This document shows, one piece after another, positions 7,982-15,700 of a stretch of DNA of 22,110 bases. The position numbers were made by a program, and so were the translations under genes. Source of the stretch: JBFMDN01 sp040753915 (lineage in GTDB: Bacteria; Desulfobacterota; Desulfomonilia; Desulfomonilales; Desulfomonilaceae); NCBI GenBank assembly GCA_040753915.1, contig JBFMDN010000085.1, positions 1-22,110 on the forward strand. Reading direction: 5' to 3'. Each line of letters begins with the position of its first letter. The first letter of the stretch is position 1. The notes below the pieces were generated by a model. It was not told the origin of the DNA. It ran no database searches and saw nothing but the letters and a program-made list of their open reading frames with translations.

Positions 7982-8812
7982 TTATGAAATCTTGTACTTG
8001 GCCTCCTGCAGGAGCTTCTCCATGTAGTGTCTTCCCCGCCACAACCTCAGCATACGGCGGCGCCACTTGAGAAAAGACTCAGGCAAGAGAGCGTTGGCCA
8101 ATCTTCTGGAAGCAGCCGGCCTGACCTTGTCGTTCCATTGCTCAGGACTGAACATGCCGCGGGCTTCGACATCAATCTCGATTCCCGCGGCGCGACAAGC
8201 CTCGATCCCTTCGGGCAGCCATCGTCCCCGCCAGACCCCGTTCCGGTAGTCGATCACGGGTTCGTACACGCTCCAGAACTTGGCATCCATCTCGTTGCTC
8301 GCAATGCTGCCGATGATCTCGAAATCCCACGCGCTGAACCCGGGCCACGCCAGCGCTCTCAAGATTTCCACGTCCCATATCGCCACCTGGGTCGAAACAC
8401 GATAGTCGTCTCCGCGGCGAATATGGCCGAACTCCTTCCGGTGCCGGACCCTCCGGCTGGGGGGTGGATGAGGAAACAACCTCAAGCAGCCAAGCCCTTC
8501 CTCTGATGCAAGTTGCACCAGGCTCTTCACTTTCAGCGTATCGATCTGACTGACAAGGAAGAAGTCTTCCAGAAAGAGGATGATTCGGGATGCTCCAATA
8601 TAGTCGAGCATCTTATGGAGATTGTCCGCCCAGCTCACATCGTCTCCAACGCAGATGGTTGTCACCGTGTCGGATTGGTACCTCTCGAAATTGGACCCGA
8701 GAAACACGGGAAAGGGACAATCCGGCCAATACTTGCGAAAAAGCCGGAAGTAGGGATCCCATAGGTCCGAGTATGCGTCACAGGAAACGACCAGTATTGC
8801 TGCGTCAGGCAT
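7982..8812 (-). CDS. Uncharacterised glycan-cluster protein, possible GT-A glycosyltransferase
   Basis: This 276-aa protein matches a pattern I associate with capsule and O-antigen loci but without an assigned function. It starts LVVSCDAYSDLW with RLFRKYWPDCPFPVFLGSN close behind, has SWADNLHKML at about 60-69 and a strand ending ILFLEDFFL (78-86). The EDFF segment lies where a GT-A fold would place its DxD metal motif, and the N-terminal alternation of strands and helices fits that fold, so a glycosyltransferase is plausible but unproven. No signal peptide or membrane helix is seen. It lies between two GT2 genes, 51 and 87 bases from its neighbours. Confidence 0.65.
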   Translation of the reverse strand: MPDAAILVVSCDAYSDLWDPYFRLFRKYWPDCPFPVFLGSNFERYQSDTVTTICVGDDVSWADNLHKMLDYIGASRIILFLEDFFLVSQIDTLKVKSLVQLASEEGLGCLRLFPHPPPSRRVRHRKEFGHIRRGDDYRVSTQVAIWDVEILRALAWPGFSAWDFEIIGSIASNEMDAKFWSVYEPVIDYRNGVWRGRWLPEGIEACRAAGIEIDVEARGMFSPEQWNDKVRPAASRRLANALLPESFLKWRRRMLRLWRGRHYMEKLLQEAKYKIS

Positions 8813-8863
8813 GAGGAATCCATCACGAATAGGGTCTTGAGGATGCCGAGTCCCCGGGCCGCG

Positions 8864-9790
8864 TCATATGGGGGTCTCGTTGGTCGAAAGAAGCTTCTTC
8901 GCTCTGTACCGCCACAATCTCATCTTGCGTCCCAGCTTTCCGACTTGACTGAGGCCGGCAATGTGAAGCCTATTGATGCCCCAGCCGATCGGGGACTCTA
9001 GAAATCGCCTTCTTCTTTCCAACAGCTCGACAAAGGGCACGCCTACTTCTCTCGCGAAAGCGATCATCTGGTCAATAGCTTGATAATTTTTGTATAGCGA
9101 CGCTTGTGACATTCTGTTGAGAAAGAGCTCACGGAGATCAACCTCTACGATTCCCCGAGAGGCCAGGTCGTATGTCAGCTTAAGAGAAATCAAGGGACGC
9201 TCCGCAGCCCTCGTGGGTGTCACTGCGTTGCTGTGAACTCGATAATGGTAATAGGGAGCGGATATGCGCATGACGGGTCCGCCAAGATGACGAAATCGCA
9301 GGAAGAAATCAATGTCTTCTATGATGCGGGCTTCGGGTCTGTGTGGCCCTACTTTTCGGCCCATTTCAGCCCTGTACAGAAAGCATTGCCAGGGGTATTC
9401 CTCGTAACCGACAATCTTACCGTTCTCGTCAATGATCAGGCAGTCGGTCGCTACGGCGGCAGCTTCTGGATGTGCATCCAGGTAGCGTGCCATCACTTCG
9501 AATGCGTCGGGCACGTAAATGTTGTCGTCTGAGGTCCAGCTCCAATACTCCCCGCTCGCCACAGCGAATCCTGTGTTCATGGCAGGGGCCTGTCCCTGAT
9601 TCATGGTTTTTATAACCTTCATGCGCCGGTCGTCGTAAGCTTTGAGGATTTCTTCCGTATTGTCCGTGCTGCCATCCACCACCACGATGAGCTCGATGTC
9701 TCGAAATGTTTGGCTCAAACATGAATCGATGCATTCCCGGATGTACCGGGCGCCGTTGTACGTGGGCAGGACTATGGAAATCCGGGGCAC
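8864..9790 (-). CDS. GT2-family glycosyltransferase
   Basis: A 308-aa GT-A enzyme: SIVLPTYNGARYIRE (residues 5-19), VVDGSTDNT (37-45) and WTSDDN (85-90, the metal-binding DxD equivalent). An IIEDIDFFLRF segment near 160 supplies the acidic ED pair expected of inverting GT2 enzymes. It starts with GTG at 9790, supported by an AGAGGG about nine bases upstream. It differs from the other GT2 in this cluster in the DxD region and C-terminus, so the two probably add different sugars or linkages. Gap to the formyltransferase gene upstream is 66 bases. Confidence 0.88.
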   Translation of the reverse strand: MPRISIVLPTYNGARYIRECIDSCLSQTFRDIELIVVVDGSTDNTEEILKAYDDRRMKVIKTMNQGQAPAMNTGFAVASGEYWSWTSDDNIYVPDAFEVMARYLDAHPEAAAVATDCLIIDENGKIVGYEEYPWQCFLYRAEMGRKVGPHRPEARIIEDIDFFLRFRHLGGPVMRISAPYYHYRVHSNAVTPTRAAERPLISLKLTYDLASRGIVEVDLRELFLNRMSQASLYKNYQAIDQMIAFAREVGVPFVELLERRRRFLESPIGWGINRLHIAGLSQVGKLGRKMRLWRYRAKKLLSTNETPI

Positions 9791-9856
9791 GAAGTTTTCC
9801 CTCTGTATGGCGATTCGGCCGAAATCTGCTCTTGTTGCTTTGGAAGCGGATGCCTC

Positions 9857-10645
9857 TTACCCGAACCGGCGATGCAGCTTCTTGAGATACATGCGATACG
9901 AGCTGAGAGTTGGCGAAGAGTAAAACCTGCTGTCCAAATCGGCCCTGTGCATGATCTTGACGTTGTTCTCCGCTATCGCAGAAACTGCCTCGCAGGCAAG
10001 GCGAATACCCACCAGGTGCTGTTTAAGCGCCAGGTCCCGAGGATCGTCATCCGGTTCGATCCGTATGCTCTCCTGAAAAAGGATCCCTCCGGTATCTATA
10101 CCTGCATCTATTAAGTGGACGGTGGTCCCGACATTGTCCCAGTCCTCGTTCACTACTGCCCAGAACGCGCCGTGGGCTCCCCGGTATCGCGGCGTAATGC
10201 CACAGTGTATGTTGACGATCGGGACCCCGTTGAGCGTCTGGAGCACCCGAGAGCAGAGAAGAGAGGTGCCTGAAACGACAACAGCTTCAGGTTTCACGCG
10301 TGCGAGGAAGTCCGTCACTATCGAGGAATTTATTGACCGCACATTCACGAGCTCCGTCTCAGCCAAGAATTCCTGTGACAAGCAGGCGGGCAGAAGCGAT
10401 CCCATCTTTCGCAAGGCCCTGGGCCGAAAGATACACAAATCTAGCATCTTGTACGCCGCCTGGTCCAGCACTGTGATGATGCCGAGCTTACGAAGGCGAT
10501 TGAGGAATAGGCGGAGGCGCAGCCTCGTCTGATGTTCGAAAACAATCCCACTCACGCGATGGTCTCTCGCCAACGCTTCGATTAAGGCATAGTTCGTGGC
10601 CGCATGCGTTGTGAGGACAACAACGGACAGATTCGTGGAGCTCAT
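9857..10645 (-). CDS. Formyltransferase (methionyl-tRNA formyltransferase fold), probable amino-sugar N-formyltransferase
   Basis: From the ATG at 10645 the product is 262 aa. It carries the formyl-transferase catalytic triad: Asn145 and His147 in NIHCGITPRYRGAHG, and Asp180 in TVHLIDAGIDTGGI. The enzyme should move a formyl group from N10-formyltetrahydrofolate to a primary amine. It lacks the C-terminal tRNA-binding domain of Fmt (about 315 aa), and its surroundings are glycan genes. The likely substrate is therefore an amino sugar, as in the VioF, FdtF and WbtJ enzymes for 4-amino-dideoxy sugars, or possibly an amino group of a nonulosonic acid. The start was chosen because the ATG overlaps the stop of the upstream deacetylase gene as ATGA; the frame is open to 10702 but those residues look non-native. 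Confidence 0.85.
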   Translation of the reverse strand: MSSTNLSVVVLTTHAATNYALIEALARDHRVSGIVFEHQTRLRLRLFLNRLRKLGIITVLDQAAYKMLDLCIFRPRALRKMGSLLPACLSQEFLAETELVNVRSINSSIVTDFLARVKPEAVVVSGTSLLCSRVLQTLNGVPIVNIHCGITPRYRGAHGAFWAVVNEDWDNVGTTVHLIDAGIDTGGILFQESIRIEPDDDPRDLALKQHLVGIRLACEAVSAIAENNVKIMHRADLDSRFYSSPTLSSYRMYLKKLHRRFG

Positions 10646-11739
10646 CCCCTCGGCTCCAAGCGACTGGCTACGAGTGAAGCTGCTTCCGCCATAGTACAGC
10701 ATTCCACCACTCCGTCCGCTCTCAACCCGTCGACTGCACGAAGGATTTCTTCAAGCCCTTCCAGAAGCAAAGGCGATGAGACCAGATTCTCTGGATGGAA
10801 CCATAAGTGGAAAATCCCCTTCCTCTTCACTGCTTCGGCAATGCCTCGCTGCGCCTGAAGCACTCGCCTCGACAGGCTGACAGCGTTCCAGAGGCCTCCG
10901 AATGGAGGGAAGAACATGGAAGCGGGAATGTCGACCAGGTGCCGGGCTCCGTCACGGCTCGAGTACACGAGGACCTCGGAGTAACACGGCGGTGTCAAGG
11001 CCAGCAGGCGATCGAGGAAGTGGAACCCCCTTCCCAAGATAGAGCTCTGGTTCAGCGCTCTGTACCATCGTTTCTCGACGCCTCGGAAACTCTGAAATCC
11101 CAGCTCGCACAACACGTCCAGATGGCCGATTGAGTTGCGCGGGAACACGAGCGAAACCAACTCGATGTTCATCTCGGACGCGAGGCGCTTGCACTCTTCA
11201 AGCTGAGATCGGGCGACGTCACGGGTACAATCCGGATCTCCAAGAATCGCATGGGTGAACGTGTGACACCCGATTTCGTGAGGCTGCCGAGCTGAAATGA
11301 TATCGTTAACAATGTCTGGAGCGTAATAGAGGGGATCTTTTTCTACATCCGAATACGGATCGTGACTCAGCCAACCCCGTGGGTACCACCGGTATTGCGG
11401 TTGAAGTACATGATTGTGGCTACCCTCTCCGGCCGATGAGCAGCGTGTCAAGAAGAGGTGACCGACTAGAGCCCACGTGACAGCTATCGAATAGGTGTCA
11501 AACAGAGCCAACAACTGCCTGACACGACTTCGTGTTTCCATGAGCAGATCTCTCATGGATTCAAAGCACGAGCTGTCGAAGTATCCCCAGCCCAGCTCGG
11601 TGTCCAGAGACAGCACGAACAAGGACTTATCAGTCTTAACGCGGCGTATAGTCAGGGTACCGTTGTTATAGGTGCTGTTGCCCAAAGAGATATCCGATTC
11701 CGTCCCGGGAACTGCGCTGAGAGCCCTCTTCCGGATCAA
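10642..11739 (-). CDS. Polysaccharide deacetylase (NodB/CE4-like)
   Basis: The 365-aa protein has a NodB-type barrel. LSLDTELGWG (residues 43-52) stands for motif 1, with Asp46 and Glu48 replacing the usual Asp-Asp. HEIGCHTFTH (154-163) gives the metal-binding H-x3-H of motif 2, FPRN (199-202) resembles motif 3, and HLWFHPENL (311-319) resembles the late His motif. It would remove N- or O-acetyl groups from a sugar with a divalent metal. There is no signal peptide, so it probably acts in the cytoplasm on a lipid-linked or nucleotide-linked intermediate instead of on exported polymer. The start is TTG at 11739, overlapping the upstream GT4 stop as TTGA. The first 35 residues look dispensable, so a later start is possible. 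Its stop overlaps the formyltransferase start. Confidence 0.8.
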   Translation of the reverse strand: MIRKRALSAVPGTESDISLGNSTYNNGTLTIRRVKTDKSLFVLSLDTELGWGYFDSSCFESMRDLLMETRSRVRQLLALFDTYSIAVTWALVGHLFLTRCSSAGEGSHNHVLQPQYRWYPRGWLSHDPYSDVEKDPLYYAPDIVNDIISARQPHEIGCHTFTHAILGDPDCTRDVARSQLEECKRLASEMNIELVSLVFPRNSIGHLDVLCELGFQSFRGVEKRWYRALNQSSILGRGFHFLDRLLALTPPCYSEVLVYSSRDGARHLVDIPASMFFPPFGGLWNAVSLSRRVLQAQRGIAEAVKRKGIFHLWFHPENLVSSPLLLEGLEEILRAVDGLRADGVVECCTMAEAASLVASRLEPRG

Positions 11740-12896
11740 GTCATGGACAGGGCACGGGCCCTGGAATTGAAGACACTATCCTCGTAAACTCTCTCAAGAC
11801 TCTTAACCGACTGATGTATGTTATACGGACTGGACGCGATTACAGCTAGGGCCTCAGCCGAGCTGACGGGCACAGGCTTTCTCGCTGTTGCAAGCAAGGC
11901 TTCGGCCCAGGCTCCAGGAGGTTGCGAGAGCGACAGCCTTGTCACAAGGTCCGGCACCAGATCGGCTTCCTCCGGAATGGCATCCGAGATCACGCATCGA
12001 AGTCCGGCAGCCTGCGCCTCCACAAGAGCCAGGCCTAATCCTTCGAAAAGTGATGGAAACAGGAAAACGTCAATGCAGGTGATGAGGAGCCTGGGAATAT
12101 CTGGCCGGGATCCGAGGAATAGAACCTTGTCCCCCATATTCATCTGTTTTACGAGGGTCCTCGTATGGGGCTCCAGCAATCCGTCGCCGGCGAGCACGAG
12201 CACGGCTTTCGGGTCCTGGATCAGAACCTCCCGAAAAATTTCCAATATAAACGGATGATTCTTCTGAAGCGTGAACCTTCCCACGTGCCCAATAACAAGG
12301 GCTTCTGGGGGCAGTCCGAGCTCTCTGCGGACTGAGTGTGCGTCATATGGGCGTGAGAAAGGCTCCAGGTCCACGCCGCAAGGAAGTATTGAGAACTTGC
12401 CGGAAGACTCCCAGGCAATCCCGTAGTAATCCTCTGCTGCATCACGACTGGCAGCCAGACCCATGGTAGAGCATCTCCGCACAAGAACTCCCATCATGAG
12501 GTAATATAATTGACGGGACAGGCCTTCCTGCTGCCGCAGCCAGCGCAAGTCGTTGTGGCTATGGACGATCCGTACAGGTACGCGCCACAGCATTGCCAGA
12601 AGCATATTCAGCCCGGAGAAATATCCACCGTGGGTGTGCACCACCTCGTACGGTCCGAACGTGCTTAGATATCTCACAAAGTCGAAAGCGTACTTCCAAG
12701 GGCGTCGAAAATGGGGGCACCGCAGTATCCGTGCCCCAAGGTCCCGCATTTCGTCCTCATAGGCCCCCCGCTCAGGCTCGTGGACAAGTATGTCCATGGA
12801 AAATCGAGTGCGGTCCAGCTTCCGAAGCACGTTGAGTACCCACGTCTCAATTCCCCCGCGCTCCGTTCCACCGAGCACATGGAGAACCCTTATCAT
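11736..12896 (-). CDS. GT4-family glycosyltransferase
   Basis: From the ATG at 12896 the protein is 386 aa and opens MIRVLHVLGGTERGGIET, the typical GT4 N-terminus with its GG-x-E acceptor-site loop. The frame stays open to a GTG at 12953, but that start has no ribosome site, and the extra 19 residues do not resemble the family. The C-terminal domain has HVGRFTLQKNH (basic Lys of the donor pocket), LAGDGLL and FPSLFEGLGLALVEAQA with the E-x7-E pair. It is a retaining GT-B enzyme acting at the cytoplasmic face of the membrane. It resembles the GT4 at 15688-16911 in both motifs and length, and the two may be distant duplicates. Confidence 0.87.
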   Translation of the reverse strand: MIRVLHVLGGTERGGIETWVLNVLRKLDRTRFSMDILVHEPERGAYEDEMRDLGARILRCPHFRRPWKYAFDFVRYLSTFGPYEVVHTHGGYFSGLNMLLAMLWRVPVRIVHSHNDLRWLRQQEGLSRQLYYLMMGVLVRRCSTMGLAASRDAAEDYYGIAWESSGKFSILPCGVDLEPFSRPYDAHSVRRELGLPPEALVIGHVGRFTLQKNHPFILEIFREVLIQDPKAVLVLAGDGLLEPHTRTLVKQMNMGDKVLFLGSRPDIPRLLITCIDVFLFPSLFEGLGLALVEAQAAGLRCVISDAIPEEADLVPDLVTRLSLSQPPGAWAEALLATARKPVPVSSAEALAVIASSPYNIHQSVKSLERVYEDSVFNSRARALSMT

Positions 12897-12983
12897 CGTG
12901 CCAAATTCATCCTTGCGGAGGTGAGCTTGCCCGCGGGAAGCGTCGTGGATCACGGAAAGTCAGAAGGCACAGACAGCGTTCTC

Positions 12984-14372
12984 TCACGCGGAACCTGTCT
13001 TTTCTATCCATTCCTCGTTTTGACCCAGGGGAAGGACAGCTAAACCGGTGTCTCCGTGACGGATGGTCACAGAGGTACTTGCTTGCGGTTGAGCTGCCAG
13101 GACAGCCCTCCATATGCGCATCCCATAATAGCAATACAGAAAGAGAAGGACAGCTTCAGCAACGAGGAACCCGACAACCCCTTTTGGTGTCACATTGTTC
13201 GGAAGATTGAGGGAAAACAACCCCTGAAAGTCATGCCGCAGAAACCAGGATTGCCACAAATTCGGTTCCACAACGAGCAGAATGCCGAACAAAGCGAATG
13301 GGAAGAGTCCCGCACGATTACTCATTATGCTCGAAATTGACAGGCAAATCGGGAAAAAGCATATCATCGCGTAATAAGTGTACGACTTGGGACTAAATAG
13401 CGCGAACCCAAGATACATGAATGCAATCGAGTGGAACAGGAGCAGATTACCGTCGTGGCTATCGTGGACGGTCCGCAGCCGCATTGCCACATGAGCGAAG
13501 AGCAACCCTACGATCCCATAGGACACAATCTTGGAGATGAGGGTATCTTGGGAGAATCCGAAAATTGTAAGAAAGAATGAGATGTTCCCGGGCGAGTGCA
13601 TGTGCGCTTCCTGGAGCAGGGGGAGCAAGGGATTTGCACCCAGCAGGACGAAGACAGCGTAAGTCCCCAGTACTGTGACCCCAAAACCACCGAGCCAGCG
13701 TCCCCAACGAGAGCAAGAGCCTGCAAGTATCGGTGCGAACAATCCGCCCAGGATCTTGACCAATATGACCGACATCCCCAGGAACATGCCGGACAGAGCG
13801 GGTCGACCCTTTATGAGCACATACGTTGAGACAGCAAGGAACAGGGAGACCCACACCTGATTCTGCCCAGAAACTCCCACGTTGGCAATGGGCAAGAGAC
13901 TTGTCGCGTAGAGGAGAGCAGCTTTCCTCACCGTGGTTTCTTCAAAACATTCCTGGGCTGCGACGATCCACACGAAGACCGATGCAAGCTCCATGAGGAT
14001 CGAGAAAAGCACGATTGCAGTTGGAGAATTCCAGACAGAAACGACAAGCGCGCATACGTACGGGAAGAGAGGTCCATAATGCACGGGAAAGTCACGAATT
14101 GGGAGCATGTTATGGAGAACCGACTGCGCCTGCGGGTAATAGTACTCCGGAACATCTCCTGTGGCTCTCATTGTTCCGAATACCACAAAGAACAGTACGA
14201 ACGGCATCGCACGCATGGCTATGAGAGACGCCCCATAGACGGTCCAAAATGTTGTTCTGGGCCAGAGTAATGGTCTCCTCCACCACATCACGATAGCTGC
14301 AAATGCGGCCAGCAGTACACCGACCAGCACTTTTTCCATGACGAGGGGACTAGTTTGCAAATGACTTATCAT
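12984..14372 (-). CDS. Polytopic membrane protein, GT87-like GT-C glycosyltransferase candidate
   Basis: From the ATG at 14372 the product is 462 aa. That start overlaps the stop of the upstream gene as ATGA; the frame is open to 14633, but the extra 87 residues are polar and only overlap the neighbour. About ten hydrophobic helices are visible. The first external loop reads TGDVPEYYYPQAQ and continues LPIRDFPVHYGPL, close to the GD...Y and P-x-RDF-x-x-x-Y-x-PL pattern of GT87/DUF2029 mannosyltransferases and related GT-C enzymes that use polyprenyl-phosphate sugars. A SGQNQVWVSLFLA segment follows. It could add a sugar outside the membrane or be a Wzy polymerase; the pattern favours GT-C. 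Confidence in a membrane glycosylation role is good, in the exact class moderate. Confidence 0.72.
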   Translation of the reverse strand: MISHLQTSPLVMEKVLVGVLLAAFAAIVMWWRRPLLWPRTTFWTVYGASLIAMRAMPFVLFFVVFGTMRATGDVPEYYYPQAQSVLHNMLPIRDFPVHYGPLFPYVCALVVSVWNSPTAIVLFSILMELASVFVWIVAAQECFEETTVRKAALLYATSLLPIANVGVSGQNQVWVSLFLAVSTYVLIKGRPALSGMFLGMSVILVKILGGLFAPILAGSCSRWGRWLGGFGVTVLGTYAVFVLLGANPLLPLLQEAHMHSPGNISFFLTIFGFSQDTLISKIVSYGIVGLLFAHVAMRLRTVHDSHDGNLLLFHSIAFMYLGFALFSPKSYTYYAMICFFPICLSISSIMSNRAGLFPFALFGILLVVEPNLWQSWFLRHDFQGLFSLNLPNNVTPKGVVGFLVAEAVLLFLYCYYGMRIWRAVLAAQPQASTSVTIRHGDTGLAVLPLGQNEEWIEKTGSA

Positions 14373-15700
14373 GAAAAAGATTGCGGTAGCTCGGGACGAC
14401 GAATGTTGAGATCTTTGCCGGCCTTGTTCCGAAAAGCTGAGCGAAGACCGGGAGAGACTTGCGGGACGACCTTCGGCAATAGCTCCAGGAGTTTTTTCTG
14501 CTCTCGCACATGCTCTCTGAACAAGATGGGCGTCAAAGCAGCGACAAGTATTCCGGGGATCAGTTGGACTCGCTGCCGGACGATGATGCCCTCGATGGGG
14601 AGATACGTGAAAATGATTGAAAAAAATAAGCATATCATGATGGAGGACCAGATAGCGGGAAAGCGAAGAAGCTGACGACGCTCATTCGAGCCGAGTTGGA
14701 GCCATGCCAGAATGAGAATAAAAGTCAATCCCCATGTTTCGGCAGAAGCGATCAACGTTCTCAGGGACTTGATTTCCCATGGAAAAGGCCGGAAGAATGT
14801 GGCGACAAATCCGGACACGAAGAAGATCGGGCCTTCGGTGCCATGATCAATGAAGGAACCTGCCCCAGGGGAATTCAGGCCCTGGTATTGTCTCTCCATT
14901 ACTTCCAGAGCCTCAGTGGGGGACATCAGGCTGCTGCCTACAAAAGCCCGCAGGGCCAGAAAAACCATCGGCATGAGGAGAAGGAGCAGAACTGCCCAGG
15001 CAATCCGCTTTCTGAACATCAACATGGAGATCCCTGCGGCAAAAACCCAAATCATGGCAATATGAGGTCTGAAAAGGCCCGCTACCCCTAAGCCTATCAC
15101 CCCCATAAGAGAAATAGGGGCTCGCCGAGTAGAAGATGCCTCGATCAGAGGTGCGAGTATCTGGCAGATTGCCCAGTACATGAGGCCTTCCTTCATATTG
15201 GCTGTTGTCCAGAATACGGTTGAGGGGCAGAATATGAGGAGAAAGAACCATTTCTCCCGCCCTCGTCCGAGAGGAAAGACCTGTGCCAGGGAGCGGGTCA
15301 ACGTCAGTCCGCCGAGAAAGGCCAGGAATCCGTTGATGGCTATGGCGCCATAGTTCGTGGCTCCCAGTATCACGTGGAGAAACGTCAGATACGCGACGTA
15401 CGTCTCATTCCCTAACGGCAGCGCTCTCCGAAATGGCCACTTGCCTTCTTCCAGTTGCTGGGCTGCCTCCAGAGCTGCTCTCCAGTGCACTGCTGCGTCA
15501 GCTCGAGTAATGCCGAGCATCATGTACACGTAGTCTTCGTTGAAAAAAGCAAGACAAATCCACAAGAGGCCGCCGAGGATCACGAGGTCGCGGAAAAGCT
15601 TGGAAACCCGAGCGGAGCTCAAGTACCAGATCACCGCTGCCGGAACGGACATGGCCAGAAGCACGGCAAACAGAATGTCAATTGGTGCTATCTCGTACAA
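14369..15700 (-). CDS. Polytopic membrane protein, candidate oligosaccharide repeat-unit polymerase (Wzy/GT-C-like)
   Basis: A 443-aa protein with roughly ten transmembrane helices. A short external loop, ITRADAAVHW, holds an Asp, and a CPSTVFWTTANMKEG segment resembles the P-S-x-x-FW-(S/T)...K-(E/D) pattern I associate with Wzy-like and EpsG-like polymerases. A large loop of about 40 residues (around TEALEVMERQYQGLN) lies in the second half. Wzy polymerases join lipid-linked repeat units in the periplasm, and they are so divergent that this stays a candidate. The start is TTG at 15700, with no clear ribosome site, inside the last 13 bases of the GT4 gene, which suggests translational coupling. 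An in-frame ATG at residue 17 is the alternative. Confidence 0.65.
   Translation of the reverse strand: MYEIAPIDILFAVLLAMSVPAAVIWYLSSARVSKLFRDLVILGGLLWICLAFFNEDYVYMMLGITRADAAVHWRAALEAAQQLEEGKWPFRRALPLGNETYVAYLTFLHVILGATNYGAIAINGFLAFLGGLTLTRSLAQVFPLGRGREKWFFLLIFCPSTVFWTTANMKEGLMYWAICQILAPLIEASSTRRAPISLMGVIGLGVAGLFRPHIAMIWVFAAGISMLMFRKRIAWAVLLLLLMPMVFLALRAFVGSSLMSPTEALEVMERQYQGLNSPGAGSFIDHGTEGPIFFVSGFVATFFRPFPWEIKSLRTLIASAETWGLTFILILAWLQLGSNERRQLLRFPAIWSSIMICLFFSIIFTYLPIEGIIVRQRVQLIPGILVAALTPILFREHVREQKKLLELLPKVVPQVSPGLRSAFRNKAGKDLNIRRPELPQSFS

Noticed and set aside
10646..10702. Longer formyltransferase start at 10702
   Set aside because: The ATG at 10645 overlaps the upstream stop as ATGA and begins the conserved part of the fold; the extra 19 residues are simply the deacetylase gene read in another frame.
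14373..14633. N-terminal extension of the 462-aa membrane protein to a start at 14633
   Set aside because: The 87 extra residues are polar and basic, overlap the neighbouring gene in another frame, and an ATGA stop-start overlap gives a better start at 14372.
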